A stretch of DNA of 64,000 nucleotides from Streptococcus ruminicola (GTDB lineage: Bacteria; Bacillota; Bacilli; Lactobacillales; Streptococcaceae). Below, in pieces: positions 1 through 7,722 of the stretch (positions within the stretch are counted from its first letter, which is position 1; the number at the start of each line of letters is the position of its first letter). The notes beneath the pieces were generated by a model, which was given only the letters and a program-made list of their open reading frames with translations, did not search any database and was not told the DNA's origin. The stretch is from contig NZ_CP046919.1 in NCBI RefSeq assembly GCF_011387195.1, positions 62,001 through 126,000 of the forward strand. The letters run 5' to 3'. The translations under genes were made by a program, and so were the position numbers.

Positions 1-534
1 AGCATTCTCTTCATAACGTTTTGCAAGAGATTGATAAAGAAAATCAGGCTCATTTGGCGACAATCCAATATTGAAATAATCAATCAATTCATCCGTCAAA
101 CCACGTTGCGCTAGATAAGCTTTCGCTTCTTGACCTTCTTTGGTTGTTTTTAAAACAGCATTGTAAAACTTAGCCGCATCCTTATGAATATCAATAAGAA
201 CTTGGTTAGGATTTTGCGGTTTTGCTTGTGCTTGCTGTGTTTCAACCTGCAAAGGAATTCCAGCACGTTCAGCGACACGATGAACACTCTCTAAAAAACT
301 AATCTGATGATATTCCTCTAAAAACTTGTAAACATCCCCAGATTTTCCGCAACCAAAACAATGAAAAAACTGCTTGTCTTCAATAACATTAAAAGATGGC
401 GTTTTTTCCTTATGAAATGGACATAATCCTATATAGTTGCGTCCTGCACGTGTAAGATTGACCACTTCGCCAATAACATCAACAATATTAACGCTATTTT
501 TTATCTCGGTAATTAACTCTTTGTCAATTGCCAA
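1..534 (-). CDS. dnaG: DNA primase DnaG, N-terminal part (cut by window edge)
   Basis: Primase that lays down RNA primers at the replication fork. Only about 178 N-terminal residues lie in the window; the rest runs off the left edge. The visible part carries the CHC2 zinc-ribbon, seen as CPFHKEKTPSF followed by CFGCGKSGD, the DNA-binding module at the start of bacterial primases. The start chosen is a TTG at 532-534, because GGAGGTGATC sits just upstream at ideal distance. An in-frame ATG ten codons earlier lacks such a site. It lies in the classical rpsU-dnaG neighbourhood, but mscL is inserted between them in the opposite direction. Confidence 0.95.
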   Translation of the reverse strand, partial: MAIDKELITEIKNSVNIVDVIGEVVNLTRAGRNYIGLCPFHKEKTPSFNVIEDKQFFHCFGCGKSGDVYKFLEEYHQISFLESVHRVAERAGIPLQVETQQAQAKPQNPNQVLIDIHKDAAKFYNAVLKTTKEGQEAKAYLAQRGLTDELIDYFNIGLSPNEPDFLYQSLAKRYEENA

Positions 535-640
535 AAGATCACCTCCACGCACTATTCCCATTTTAGTTTTGTATTTCATTATACCATTTTGATTCAGATT
601 TGTAAATTCTCAAAAACCAGACTTTAGCACATAATTTTGG

Positions 641-646
641 TATAAT
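641..646 (+). promoter_or_regulatory. Extended -10 promoter of mscL
   Basis: TATAAT preceded by TGG forms an extended -10 element 33 bases before the mscL start codon. No clear -35 is visible at 17 bp, which fits an extended -10 promoter. Confidence 0.5.
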
Positions 647-678
647 AATACTAATAAAACATACAGGAGGTTTTTCGT

Positions 679-1062
679 ATGATTAAAGAACTCAAAGAAT
701 TTTTGTTCAAAGCAAACGTTCTTGATCTCGCTGTCGCTGTTGTTATGGGGGCTGCTTTCAACGCTATCGTAACATCACTTGTTAATGATGTCATTACACC
801 ACTTTTCTTAAACCCAGCTCTAAAAGCTGCTGGTGTTGCCAAAATAGCTGACCTTTCTTGGAATGGTGTCGCTTATGGTAGTTTTCTAAGTGCTGTTATC
901 AACTTCCTTATTGTTGGTACAACACTATTCTTCATCGTCAAAGCTGCTAACGCCGCTGCTGCTCTTACTAAGAAAGAAGAAACTGAAAAAGCAAACGAAG
1001 ATGCCGCTCCAACTCAAGAAGAACTTCTTACAGAAATTCGCGATTTGTTGAAAGAAAAATAA
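679..1062 (+). CDS. mscL: Large-conductance mechanosensitive channel MscL
   Basis: Homopentameric membrane channel that opens under membrane tension and releases solutes during hypo-osmotic shock. The 127-residue protein has the family order: short amphipathic N-terminus (MIKELKEFLFKANVLDLAV), the glycine/alanine-rich pore helix TM1 (AVVMGAAFNAIVTSLV), a periplasmic-type loop, TM2 (about residues 70-90, FLSAVINFLIVGTTLFFIV) and a charged cytoplasmic helix at the C-terminus. Length is typical. AGGAGG lies 8 bases before the ATG. It stands alone, divergent from dnaG and convergent with rpsU, and ends at a shared hairpin. Confidence 0.96.
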   Translation: MIKELKEFLFKANVLDLAVAVVMGAAFNAIVTSLVNDVITPLFLNPALKAAGVAKIADLSWNGVAYGSFLSAVINFLIVGTTLFFIVKAANAAAALTKKEETEKANEDAAPTQEELLTEIRDLLKEK

Positions 1063-1088
1063 TCTTTATCAATCGTTAAAGCATAAAA

Positions 1089-1117
1089 AGAGACGCCTAG
1101 CTTAGCGCCTCTTTTCT
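1089..1117. terminator. Bidirectional terminator between mscL and rpsU
   Basis: Stem AGAGACGC/GCGCCTCT with one A-C mismatch and an 8-base loop. It is flanked by A-rich sequence on the left and T-rich on the right, so it can serve both convergent genes. Confidence 0.75.
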
Positions 1118-1134
1118 TTGTATCTAATGTTTAA

Positions 1135-1311
1135 TTAGAATTTTTTACGTTTGCGAGCTGCTTCTGATTTGCGTTTACGTTTTACAGATGGTTTTTCGTA
1201 GAATTCACGTTTACGTGATTCTTGAAGAGTCCCAGCTTTAGTCACAGAACGTTTGAAACGACGAAGTGCATCGTCAAGTGATTCGTTTTTACGTACTACT
1301 GTTTTTGACAT
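1135..1311 (-). CDS. rpsU: 30S ribosomal protein S21
   Basis: Small basic 58-residue ribosomal protein of the 30S subunit. The sequence starts [21 protein letters not shown] and ends in a Lys/Arg-rich tail ([15 protein letters not shown]), as expected for S21. The ATG at 1309-1311 is chosen because GAGGAGGTG lies 6 bases upstream; the open frame extends ten further codons without a second ribosome site. In many Firmicutes it is close to dnaG and rpoD on the same strand, as here. Confidence 0.97.
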
Positions 1312-1449
1312 ATGTTTCACCTCCTCAAGATATTGTAACATTTACACGTTCTCTATTAGGATACCTAATTTATCAAAAAAAGTCAATCCTTACACGCGCT
1401 AAATGCCATAAAAATTTAAAAAATGTTTTCAGCAAAATTTCCATCACAC

Positions 1450-1552
1450 TTATGATTTTTTTAAGGTTCCTTCACTATACTATAAACAATCCTAAAACTT
1501 TTCTTTTTCATAATCTCCTAAAAGACGACTGCAGAAATGCAGTCGTCTTTTT
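1450..1552. repeat. Degenerate direct repeat, copy 1 (with terminator)
   Basis: This stretch matches 3097-3197 with scattered differences, sharing blocks such as TTTCTTTTTCATAATCTCCT and CTATACTATA. It ends in a strong hairpin (1520-1552, AAAAGACGACTGCA/TGCAGTCGTCTTTT, loop GAAA) with a T-run, a good terminator. The two copies bracket the hydrolase and the broken oxidase gene. Confidence 0.75.
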
Positions 1553-1594
1553 GTTATTTAGTATGTATTTTTCTTGCTTCTGGCATTTCGACAG

Positions 1595-2392
1595 TTATCT
1601 CAAAGTGTTAAGAAAAGCGGCAATCTGTTTATTCACTGTTACAGGATTATCAACATTGGAATTATGGGCAGAATCAGCAATCCAAACTAACCGAAATCCT
1701 GTTCTTTTAGACCATTCTCTGTTATAGGCTTTCACCTTACCTGTGGTATCCTTTTCACCTACTATCAAAAGTGTCGGACAAGGTATAGACAGTTCTTGAT
1801 TATCTTCTAGGAACCCTGCATATCCAATTCCCATGAGATGGCACAGCTCCGCTTTATCATACTTGGCAATCATTGTTGCCATATTTTCTCGACCCCATTT
1901 CGTGATAGTATTTTTCTTCACAATAGATGATTTCAATAATTTCTCAGGGAATAATTTTGCCATCCACTCAATTTGATGTAGCCACCACATATCAGATTTT
2001 GAATAGTAATTGCCATACGGTGATGAGTCAATGGATACAAAGGCCTTCACCATTTCTGGATATCGCCTTATGAACGCCTGCGAGATAAACCCGCCCATAG
2101 ACTGTCCGATTAGAATAACCTGCGATATACCACATTCAGTAAGGATTGTTTTTATGGCATTTGCAGCCTCACCATAGGTAAAAGAGACGTAAGGGCGAGA
2201 CTCCCCATGTGCTGGTGCATCCCATGCGATGATATTATAATCATTTTCAAAAAATAAAAATTGTTGTTCAAACATCGTATGATCTGCTGTCAATCCATGA
2301 AGAAAGAACAGAGTATCTCTGGATAAAACAAAGACATCTGATTTCCAGTAAGCAATACTTCCATTGGGATTATCAATCTGCATTTTCTTCAT
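1595..2392 (-). CDS. Alpha/beta-fold hydrolase
   Basis: Probable soluble esterase/lipase-type hydrolase of 265 residues; the substrate cannot be told. The fold's landmarks are present: HG oxyanion motif at residues 32-33 (LHGLTADH), nucleophile elbow GQSMGG with Ser98, acidic residue Asp215 (VGEKD) and catalytic His243 (DSAHNSN). Length is typical. The ATG is in the MKKMQIDNPNG context with no strong ribosome site; the second Met, three codons in, is an alternative. It lies between two copies of a degenerate repeat together with a broken flavin-oxidase gene, so the pair may have arrived together. Confidence 0.85.
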   Translation of the reverse strand: MKKMQIDNPNGSIAYWKSDVFVLSRDTLFFLHGLTADHTMFEQQFLFFENDYNIIAWDAPAHGESRPYVSFTYGEAANAIKTILTECGISQVILIGQSMGGFISQAFIRRYPEMVKAFVSIDSSPYGNYYSKSDMWWLHQIEWMAKLFPEKLLKSSIVKKNTITKWGRENMATMIAKYDKAELCHLMGIGYAGFLEDNQELSIPCPTLLIVGEKDTTGKVKAYNREWSKRTGFRLVWIADSAHNSNVDNPVTVNKQIAAFLNTLR

Positions 2393-2527
2393 AATCTATC
2401 ACCCTACATTCCGTTTTAACTGTATACCCCACCTGTTGCGTGTTGTTTGTTGTTGCACTACTGATAATAGTATTATTCTTTTCATTATATCATATTCAAA
2501 ATAAAATTGCAAAATGGTAACCTTGAC

Positions 2528-2570
2528 AAAAAAGCCAACTGATGACTAAATCAGCACCAATCAGCTTTTA
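2528..2570 (-). terminator. Terminator after the broken oxidase gene
   Basis: On the minus strand a 15-bp stem (several G-T pairs) closes around TGATTTAG and is followed by six T residues. Confidence 0.6.
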
Positions 2571-2583
2571 CCACGTGTGATTA

Positions 2584-2959
2584 TTATAGCAATTGTTTTG
2601 CTTCTGTAACGGTTAGTTCCAAGACACTTCGCAAAAATGGAAATTTTGTTTTCATTTCGTCAAATTCTGCGCCCTCATTGACCAATCTACCCGTTCCTAA
2701 TATTCTAACCCCCCGTCCCTTGATAGCCGTTAAATCCCTCTACTTGACGAGCACCACATGTCAGAATAAGATTCGGATTAACCTTTAAATCCTTTTCTGT
2801 ACTATGCATCCCCGCTACTGGCAAGAGTATCCGATTATCTCCCTTTAAAACAAGATAAGAATTCCAAGTGCACGTAACATGCGGCATTTCTTCACCCCAC
2901 GACATTATCGAAACAACACCCTCATGATTTAAAACATTTTTAAAAGTCTCAGTAAACAT
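2584..2959 (-). pseudogene. Pyridoxamine-phosphate-oxidase-like FMN protein, frameshifted
   Basis: Looks like a small FMN-binding split-barrel protein of the pyridoxamine 5'-phosphate oxidase superfamily (about 125 residues). The first 84 residues read from the ATG at 2959 (MFTETFKNVLNHEGVVSIMSW) and stop at TAG just after GYQGTGG. Removing one base from the run of six C (2709-2714 on the plus strand) restores the frame, giving GYQGTGVRILGTGRLV and about 35 further residues ending in EAKQLL at 2584. So it is inactivated by a homopolymer slip, or it is a phase-variable switch or a sequencing error; these cannot be told apart here. AGAGGA precedes the ATG. Confidence 0.7.
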
Positions 2960-3096
2960 AAGAAATATCCTCTGTGTTCATATTTTGAGCTAAATCACGC
3001 TTCAACTCAGGGTCATTGTAACATCTCAATTTAAAGAAATGATTTCAGTTATGCTACAAGTAAACTTTTATAATTAAAAATTTTCTGGCATGATAA

Positions 3097-3197
3097 TTAT
3101 GATTTTTTAAGAATCTCCCTCTATACTATAGACAATCCTAATAAACTTTCTTTTTCATAATCTCCTAAGAACGACTGCCAATGGTGGTCGTTTTTTT
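3097..3197. repeat. Degenerate direct repeat, copy 2 (with terminator)
   Basis: Partner of 1450-1552. It ends in a plus-oriented hairpin ACGAC..GTCGT (3171-3190) followed by eight T residues. No plus-strand gene precedes it now, so it is probably a relic of a former gene end or of the insertion that made the duplication. Confidence 0.7.
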
Positions 3198-3211
3198 TGG
3201 GGGGATATAAA

Positions 3212-3809
3212 AGAGAGTGAGACAAATAAAGTCTCCACTACAGACTTTATTCATGAGCCTAAAAATTAAAAAGCGAATCAGTAGTTTCGCAGAAACTTGA
3301 TTTCTCAGCAAGCCTCAATTTCTTGTTACTGACCTAAAACGGTCTATTCCAAGATAGTTTTTGACACTTACTTCGTAAGCTTTATTTCCCGATTATAAAA
3401 GTTCTCCGAACCTTTATAACTCACCCCCGCATGACTCAAAAGCTTGGGGAAGCTTTTGAGGTGGGAAATAGAGTCAAGTGAAGCTTGACATCAAAAAGGT
3501 TTGGGGAACCATTTTGAGGTGGGAAATGAAGTCAAGCGCAACTTGATGTCAAAAAAGGGTTGTAAAAGCTGATTTATCAGCACATTAGGACCCACTCAGC
3601 AGTGATTGATTGCTCAAACAATTGAAAATTGTTTGAGGTTGGAAATCTACGTCAAAAAGTGCTTAATCAATTGTGCATGGGAAAATAAAGTCAGTAATCG
3701 CTGTTTTAATATTTCTTGACAGAGACCTCCAACAATCTATCGCCAGATTGTTGACCTTGTAAATAATCACTATGTAAACAAAGAAACTGGGTACTTTGTC
3801 CCAGCCTCC
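3212..3809. repeat. Repetitive intergenic block with inverted ends and internal repeats
   Basis: The left end (GAGTGAGACAAATAAAGT) and the inverted right end (GGCTGGGACAAAGT read on the minus strand) resemble each other. Inside, the motif GAGGTGGGAAATAGAGTCAAG recurs at about 3459 and 3513 in near-identical form, with looser copies near 3636 and 3677. Several small palindromes occur, e.g. AAAGCTTGGGGAAGCTTT. There is no open reading frame. It resembles the 'gagtgggacaaa' type of streptococcal intergenic repeat; the assignment is from memory. Confidence 0.6.
3780..3806 (-). terminator. Terminator of the binding-protein gene at 3815
   Basis: On the minus strand CTGGG/CCCAG closes a short loop and TTTCTTT follows. 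It coincides with the right end of the repeat block. Confidence 0.55.
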
Positions 3810-3814
3810 TTTAT

Positions 3815-4636
3815 TTATTCATCTTCATCAACCGCATCGCCTGTAAGTTGTGCAGCATCTGAAATGAATTGCTTATATTTATCTTCTTTGGCTAATTTTT
3901 TGATAACTTTATTAACCGTTTTGACAAGTTTTCCGCTACCTTTTGGCATTGCTACAGCTTTAGCATCACCGTCACTTGTTTTCAATGCAAAATTAGCTAG
4001 CGCTAAATCTGAATTTTGTGAAAGGTACCCTTCGGCAACTGGTTTTTCAAGGTCAACTGCTTGGACTTGACCAGATTTCAATTCGTTAATAGCCTCACCC
4101 ATTGCTGTCAAAGAAATGATTTTTGAATCTTTCAATTGTTCTTTAGCCAAGCCTTCTTCAATTGTTCCTTTTTGAACAGCTACTTTAAGACCTGACAAAC
4201 TACTAATTGAAGTGAATTTATCAAGGTTGCTTGTTTTGACAAGAATGGCATTTTCAGTTTCGTAGTACGGGTCTGAGAAATCGTAAGCATTTTTACGTTC
4301 CTTAGTTGCTGACAAACCAGAAATCGCAATATCAGCTTTACCAGTTTGAAGACTTGAAAGGACGTTATCAAAACTCATTGAAGACAATTCAAGTTTAACG
4401 CCAAGTTCGTCAGCAATAGCTTTCGCCAACTCAACATCAGCACCGACAATAGTATCTTTGCCATTAACCAAAGCTTTAAACTCAAAAGGTGCATAGTCTG
4501 GACTGATTGCAACAACTAGTTTACCTTTTTTAACCACTTTTTCTTGCAAATTTTCATTTGATGAAGATCCGCAAGCTGCCAAGGCAAAAACAGAGACAAA
4601 TGCAAGTGCCCCTAGAACAAGCTTTTTAATTTTCAT
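3815..4636 (-). CDS. Amino-acid ABC transporter substrate-binding lipoprotein (paralogue 3)
   Basis: Extracellular binding protein that captures a polar amino acid for an ABC importer; 273 residues. A lipoprotein signal ends in LAAC (Cys22), so it is anchored to the membrane. The mature part has the family-3 solute-binding pattern (AISPDYAPFEFK, VGADVELAKAIADELGVKLE, DIAISGLSATKERKNAYDFSDPYY). The ATG at 4636 places the signal peptide correctly; the frame is open 20 codons further upstream without a lipoprotein signal. No permease or ATPase gene is adjacent, so it must work with a membrane complex encoded elsewhere. It is a clear paralogue of the proteins at 5915 and 6737. Confidence 0.9.
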   Translation of the reverse strand: MKIKKLVLGALAFVSVFALAACGSSSNENLQEKVVKKGKLVVAISPDYAPFEFKALVNGKDTIVGADVELAKAIADELGVKLELSSMSFDNVLSSLQTGKADIAISGLSATKERKNAYDFSDPYYETENAILVKTSNLDKFTSISSLSGLKVAVQKGTIEEGLAKEQLKDSKIISLTAMGEAINELKSGQVQAVDLEKPVAEGYLSQNSDLALANFALKTSDGDAKAVAMPKGSGKLVKTVNKVIKKLAKEDKYKQFISDAAQLTGDAVDEDE

Positions 4637-4667
4637 ATTTATTCTCTCTTCTCTTAACATTATCTCT

Positions 4668-4696
4668 ATTTTATCCATTTTTTTGCGATTAGTCAA
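4668..4696 (-). promoter_or_regulatory. Promoter of the binding-protein gene at 3815
   Basis: On the minus strand TTGACT (4691-4696) and TAAAAT (4668-4673) are separated by 17 bases, 30-odd bases before the start codon. Confidence 0.65.
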
Positions 4697-4718
4697 CGAT
4701 TTTTGAATAAAAATTCAA

Positions 4719-5828
4719 TTATTTATTCAAACATAAAGATAATAACTCTAATCCCTTTTCTAAAGTTTCTTTTTTACATGAATATCCCAATCTGACATAA
4801 CCTTCTCGGTCAAAGCGGTTCCCAGGAACCAATAAAACACCGTAGTCTTTGAGCAGAGTCAGGCAAAATTCTTCAATCGGACAAGTGACTTCCAATTTTA
4901 CAAAAGAGGTTGGTACTTCTGCTGGTCTTATATAGGAAGCTTTTTTCTCTTTTTTTATCCATTGGTCAAGAATTTCAAGGTTCTGTCTGATGATTTTGCG
5001 ATTACGCTCTAGAATTACGTCCTTATGTTTCAAAGCTAAGCTAGCAACCATATCGTCAAACACACCCGCACAAATCATGGTATAGTCGCGATAATCACGC
5101 AAAATATCAGTTACTTTATCACAAGCGGCCACCCAGCCGACACGAATTCCTGGCAGTGAAAAGGTCTTAGAAAGACTATTTACCGAAATTCCCTTTTCAT
5201 ACAAATCAATAATCGACGAAACTTTTGTGTCCGTAAAAGGACGATAAACCTCATCAGCCAAAATATAAGCTCCGCAAGATCTAGCAATAGCGACTAGTTC
5301 ACGCAGATAATCATCATCCATAACAGCACCCGTCGGGTTATTGGCATTATTAATGCAAATCATTTTGGTATTTGGACGAATCAATTGACGAAGTTCTGCT
5401 AAATCTGGTAACCACTTATTTTCTTCACGGACCTGCCATAAATCAACCTCCGCTCCCAAAGATTTTGGAATATCATAAAGTTGTTGGTAAGTTGGATACA
5501 AAGAAATCACATGATCCCCAGGTTCAATCAAACCATACAAGACCAGCATATTGGCACCCGTGGCACCGTTGGTTTGGAGAATTTGATTTTCAGTCACAGA
5601 TTCATATAATTGACTGACCGCCTTTTTAAATTCTGGCGAGCCTTCAATCCAGCCATAATTTAATTTTTTAGCAAGTAATTCCTGATAAAAAGACGTTTCA
5701 GACTCCCCAGTCAATTCAAATAATTCTTGCAATGTTAGAGCTTCTATTGACACACCTGCAATGTCATACACAGCTTCTCTTTCGTGGCTATTGAGCCATT
5801 CTTCGACTCCAAATCGTGGTAATTTCAT
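4719..5828 (-). CDS. PLP-dependent aminotransferase, class I/II
   Basis: Fold-type I aminotransferase of 369 residues. PLP contacts are visible: NNPTGA (Asn164), LADEVYRPF (Asp192, Tyr195) and SLSKTFSLPGIRVGW with the Schiff-base Lys221. A late RLGYS arginine probably binds the substrate carboxylate. It lies among three amino-acid-binding lipoproteins on the same strand, which suggests that it processes the amino acid they import, though the exact substrate is unknown. A separate promoter is likely because a terminator lies just upstream (5875-5904). An A/T-rich stem overlaps its stop codon and may end the message. Confidence 0.85.
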   Translation of the reverse strand: MKLPRFGVEEWLNSHEREAVYDIAGVSIEALTLQELFELTGESETSFYQELLAKKLNYGWIEGSPEFKKAVSQLYESVTENQILQTNGATGANMLVLYGLIEPGDHVISLYPTYQQLYDIPKSLGAEVDLWQVREENKWLPDLAELRQLIRPNTKMICINNANNPTGAVMDDDYLRELVAIARSCGAYILADEVYRPFTDTKVSSIIDLYEKGISVNSLSKTFSLPGIRVGWVAACDKVTDILRDYRDYTMICAGVFDDMVASLALKHKDVILERNRKIIRQNLEILDQWIKKEKKASYIRPAEVPTSFVKLEVTCPIEEFCLTLLKDYGVLLVPGNRFDREGYVRLGYSCKKETLEKGLELLSLCLNK

Positions 5829-5874
5829 CGCTTACCTCTTTTGACTTTCTAAGATTATTTTACCATTCGTAAGG

Positions 5875-5904
5875 AAAAACTGAGAGCAATAACCCTCAGT
5901 TTCT
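5875..5904 (-). terminator. Terminator after the two-gene binding-protein unit
   Basis: AAACTGAG/CTCAGTTT stem closing around a 10-base loop, followed by TTTTTCC on the minus strand. It separates the binding-protein pair from the aminotransferase gene. Confidence 0.75.
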
Positions 5905-5914
5905 TTTCACTTCA

Positions 5915-6724
5915 TTATTCTGATTCAGAACTACTCTGCGTGTAAGTTGAAGCTTTTTCAATCCAAGCATCAAACTCACCTGATTTCTTAGCTTTCTTGA
6001 TAACTTTATTCACAGAAGCAATTAACTTTTTATCAGTTCCTTTAGCAAAGGCTACCGCATAAGCATCTGTATCAGTTGATTTCAATGGCATATCTGCGAT
6101 GGCTAAATCAGGATTTTGAGAAATATAGCCCTCAGCAATCGCTTTTTCTAGCACAACTGCCTGAAGTTGATTATTTTTCAATTCATTAATCATTTCACCG
6201 TTTGAAGTTAGTGAAACTAGACTTGAACTTGGTAATTGGTCTTTGGCAATGTTTTCTTGAATTGACCCTTTTTGTGCACCAACAGATTTTCCTGCCAAGC
6301 TTTCAAAACTTGTATAAGTCGCTAAATCAGCTTTTTTAAGAATCACGACATTTTCTGCTTCATAATAAGCATCTGAGAACTCGTAAGCTTTTTTACGTTC
6401 ATCTGTCACTGAAATTCCCGCAATAGCGATATCAGCTTTACCAGAAGTCACAGAAGCGAGAACGTTATTGAAGGACATCACTGAAAAATCAGCTTTAACA
6501 TCCAATTCTTTAGCAATTGCCTTAGCTAGTTCAATATCTGCACCAACCAAGGTATCTTTTCCATCAATTAAAGTTTTAAATTCAAAAGGTGCAAATTCTG
6601 ATTCCGTCGCGATGACGATTTTACCTTTATTTTGAATACTTTTTTGACTTGTTCCTGACGTTGAACAAGCTGTCATCGTTCCTAATGCTAAAAGTAGAAA
6701 CAAACCTCCTAAAAACTTCTTCAT
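5915..6724 (-). CDS. Amino-acid ABC transporter substrate-binding lipoprotein (paralogue 2)
   Basis: 269-residue binding lipoprotein with signal MKKFLGGLFLLLALGTMTAC, lipid anchor on Cys20. It shares the family-3 pattern with its neighbours (EFAPFEFKTLIDGKDTLVGADIELAKAI; DIAIAGISVTDERKKAYEFSDAYYEAENV). The start is preceded by AGGAGAAAATGATATG. Only 12 bases separate it from the paralogue upstream, so the two form one transcript ending at 5875-5904. The C-terminus ends in a Ser/Glu-rich tail, as in the paralogue at 6737. No transporter membrane subunits are nearby. Confidence 0.9.
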   Translation of the reverse strand: MKKFLGGLFLLLALGTMTACSTSGTSQKSIQNKGKIVIATESEFAPFEFKTLIDGKDTLVGADIELAKAIAKELDVKADFSVMSFNNVLASVTSGKADIAIAGISVTDERKKAYEFSDAYYEAENVVILKKADLATYTSFESLAGKSVGAQKGSIQENIAKDQLPSSSLVSLTSNGEMINELKNNQLQAVVLEKAIAEGYISQNPDLAIADMPLKSTDTDAYAVAFAKGTDKKLIASVNKVIKKAKKSGEFDAWIEKASTYTQSSSESE

Positions 6725-6736
6725 ATCATTTTCTCC

Positions 6737-7555
6737 TTAGTTACTTGATTCACTAGTTGACAAAGCATATGCTTCTTGAACAAATTGATCAATTTTTCCT
6801 GAATCTTTCAAGTCTTTGATAACTTTATTGACCTCTTTAGTCAATTTGTCGTCACCTTTAGGAAGTGCTACAGCATAAGCATCCGCGTCATCATTTTTCA
6901 ACTTGATATTGGCAATTGTCAAATCATCGTTATTAGCAGCGTAACCTTCTGCAATTGGTTTTTCAAGGACAACTGCTTGGATTTGACCATTTTTCAATTC
7001 ATTAATCATTTCGCCATTTTGTGTCAAAGCAACAACTTTTGAACCTTTCAATTGTTCAGAAGCCACATTTTCTTGGATAGATCCTTTTTGAGTTCCGACA
7101 GACAAACCAGCTAATGAACTTGTTTTTGTATATTTATCAACGTCTGTTTTCTTAATCAATACAACATTTTCTGATTCGTAATAAGCTTCTGAGAAATTAT
7201 AAGCTTTTTTACGTTCAGGCGTTGCTGAAATACCTGAGATAGCCACATCAGCTTTACCTGATTGAAGGCTTGCCAAAACATTGTTAAATGACATTGAAGA
7301 GAATTTCACTTTAACACCAAGCTCTTCTCCGATAGCTTTTGCAATCTCTACATCCGCACCAACAATAGTATCTTTGCCATCAACTAAAGTTTTAAATTCA
7401 AATGGAGCGAATTCTGGATTCATAGCAACGACAAGAGTTCCTTTATCTTTAATATCTGAAACTGATGTATCTTTTTGATTTCCTGAGCCACAAGCTGTCA
7501 ATAGAAAAGCTGAAGCAACAAGAGCTAACCCACCAAACATTTTACTTACTTTCAT
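6737..7555 (-). CDS. Amino-acid ABC transporter substrate-binding lipoprotein (paralogue 1)
   Basis: 272-residue binding lipoprotein; signal peptide ends LLTAC. Mature part: NPEFAPFEFKTLVDGKDTIVGADVEIAKAIGEELGVKVKF and the conserved ISGISATPERKKAYNFSEAYYESENVV. The start chosen is the ATG at 7555 (MKVSKMFGG), 9 bases after AAAGAGAA; another ATG two codons earlier lies too close to that site. It is first in a two-gene unit with 5915-6724. The promoter at 7590-7618 has an AT-rich palindrome resembling a CodY box directly upstream, so control by amino-acid supply is possible. Confidence 0.9.
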   Translation of the reverse strand: MKVSKMFGGLALVASAFLLTACGSGNQKDTSVSDIKDKGTLVVAMNPEFAPFEFKTLVDGKDTIVGADVEIAKAIGEELGVKVKFSSMSFNNVLASLQSGKADVAISGISATPERKKAYNFSEAYYESENVVLIKKTDVDKYTKTSSLAGLSVGTQKGSIQENVASEQLKGSKVVALTQNGEMINELKNGQIQAVVLEKPIAEGYAANNDDLTIANIKLKNDDADAYAVALPKGDDKLTKEVNKVIKDLKDSGKIDQFVQEAYALSTSESSN

Positions 7556-7589
7556 AGTCATTTTCTCTTTTCTTTTTTGATATGTATAC

Positions 7590-7618
7590 ATTTTATTTAA
7601 TATTTATACATTTGTCAA
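7590..7618 (-). promoter_or_regulatory. Promoter of the binding-protein pair
   Basis: Minus strand: TTGACA (7613-7618), 17-base spacer, TAAAAT (7590-7595). Very close to consensus. Confidence 0.75.
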
Positions 7619-7622
7619 CCCT

Positions 7623-7637
7623 ATTTTTATAAAAATT
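7623..7637 (-). promoter_or_regulatory. CodY-like palindrome upstream of the -35
   Basis: Reads AATTTTTATAAAAAT on the minus strand, 12 of 15 matches to the CodY consensus AATTTTCWGAAAATT. It directly abuts the -35 region. The AT-rich composition makes a chance match possible. Confidence 0.35.
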
Positions 7638-7667
7638 CATTATTTTTGTATTTTTTCTGTATATACA

Positions 7668-7702
7668 TAAAACGCGAGGTCTTTTTATCAACCTCGCGTT
7701 CT
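7668..7702 (-). terminator. Terminator of the malQP transcript
   Basis: Perfect stem AACGCGAGGT/ACCTCGCGTT around a 10-base loop, followed by TTTTATG on the minus strand. Confidence 0.85.
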
Positions 7703-7722
7703 TGTTTATACTCTATTTAATC

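Larger units (their letters stand above)
2960..3814. other. Gene-free stretch of 855 bases
   Basis: No convincing coding frame. It holds the promoter side of the broken oxidase gene, repeat copy 2 (3097-3197), a 600-bp repetitive block (3212-3809) and a terminator for the binding-protein gene that follows on the minus strand. Confidence 0.7.

Noticed and set aside
1266..1727. Plus-strand open frame across the rpsU/hydrolase gap
   Set aside because: Overlaps rpsU and the hydrolase gene in antisense and includes a terminator hairpin; no ribosome site.
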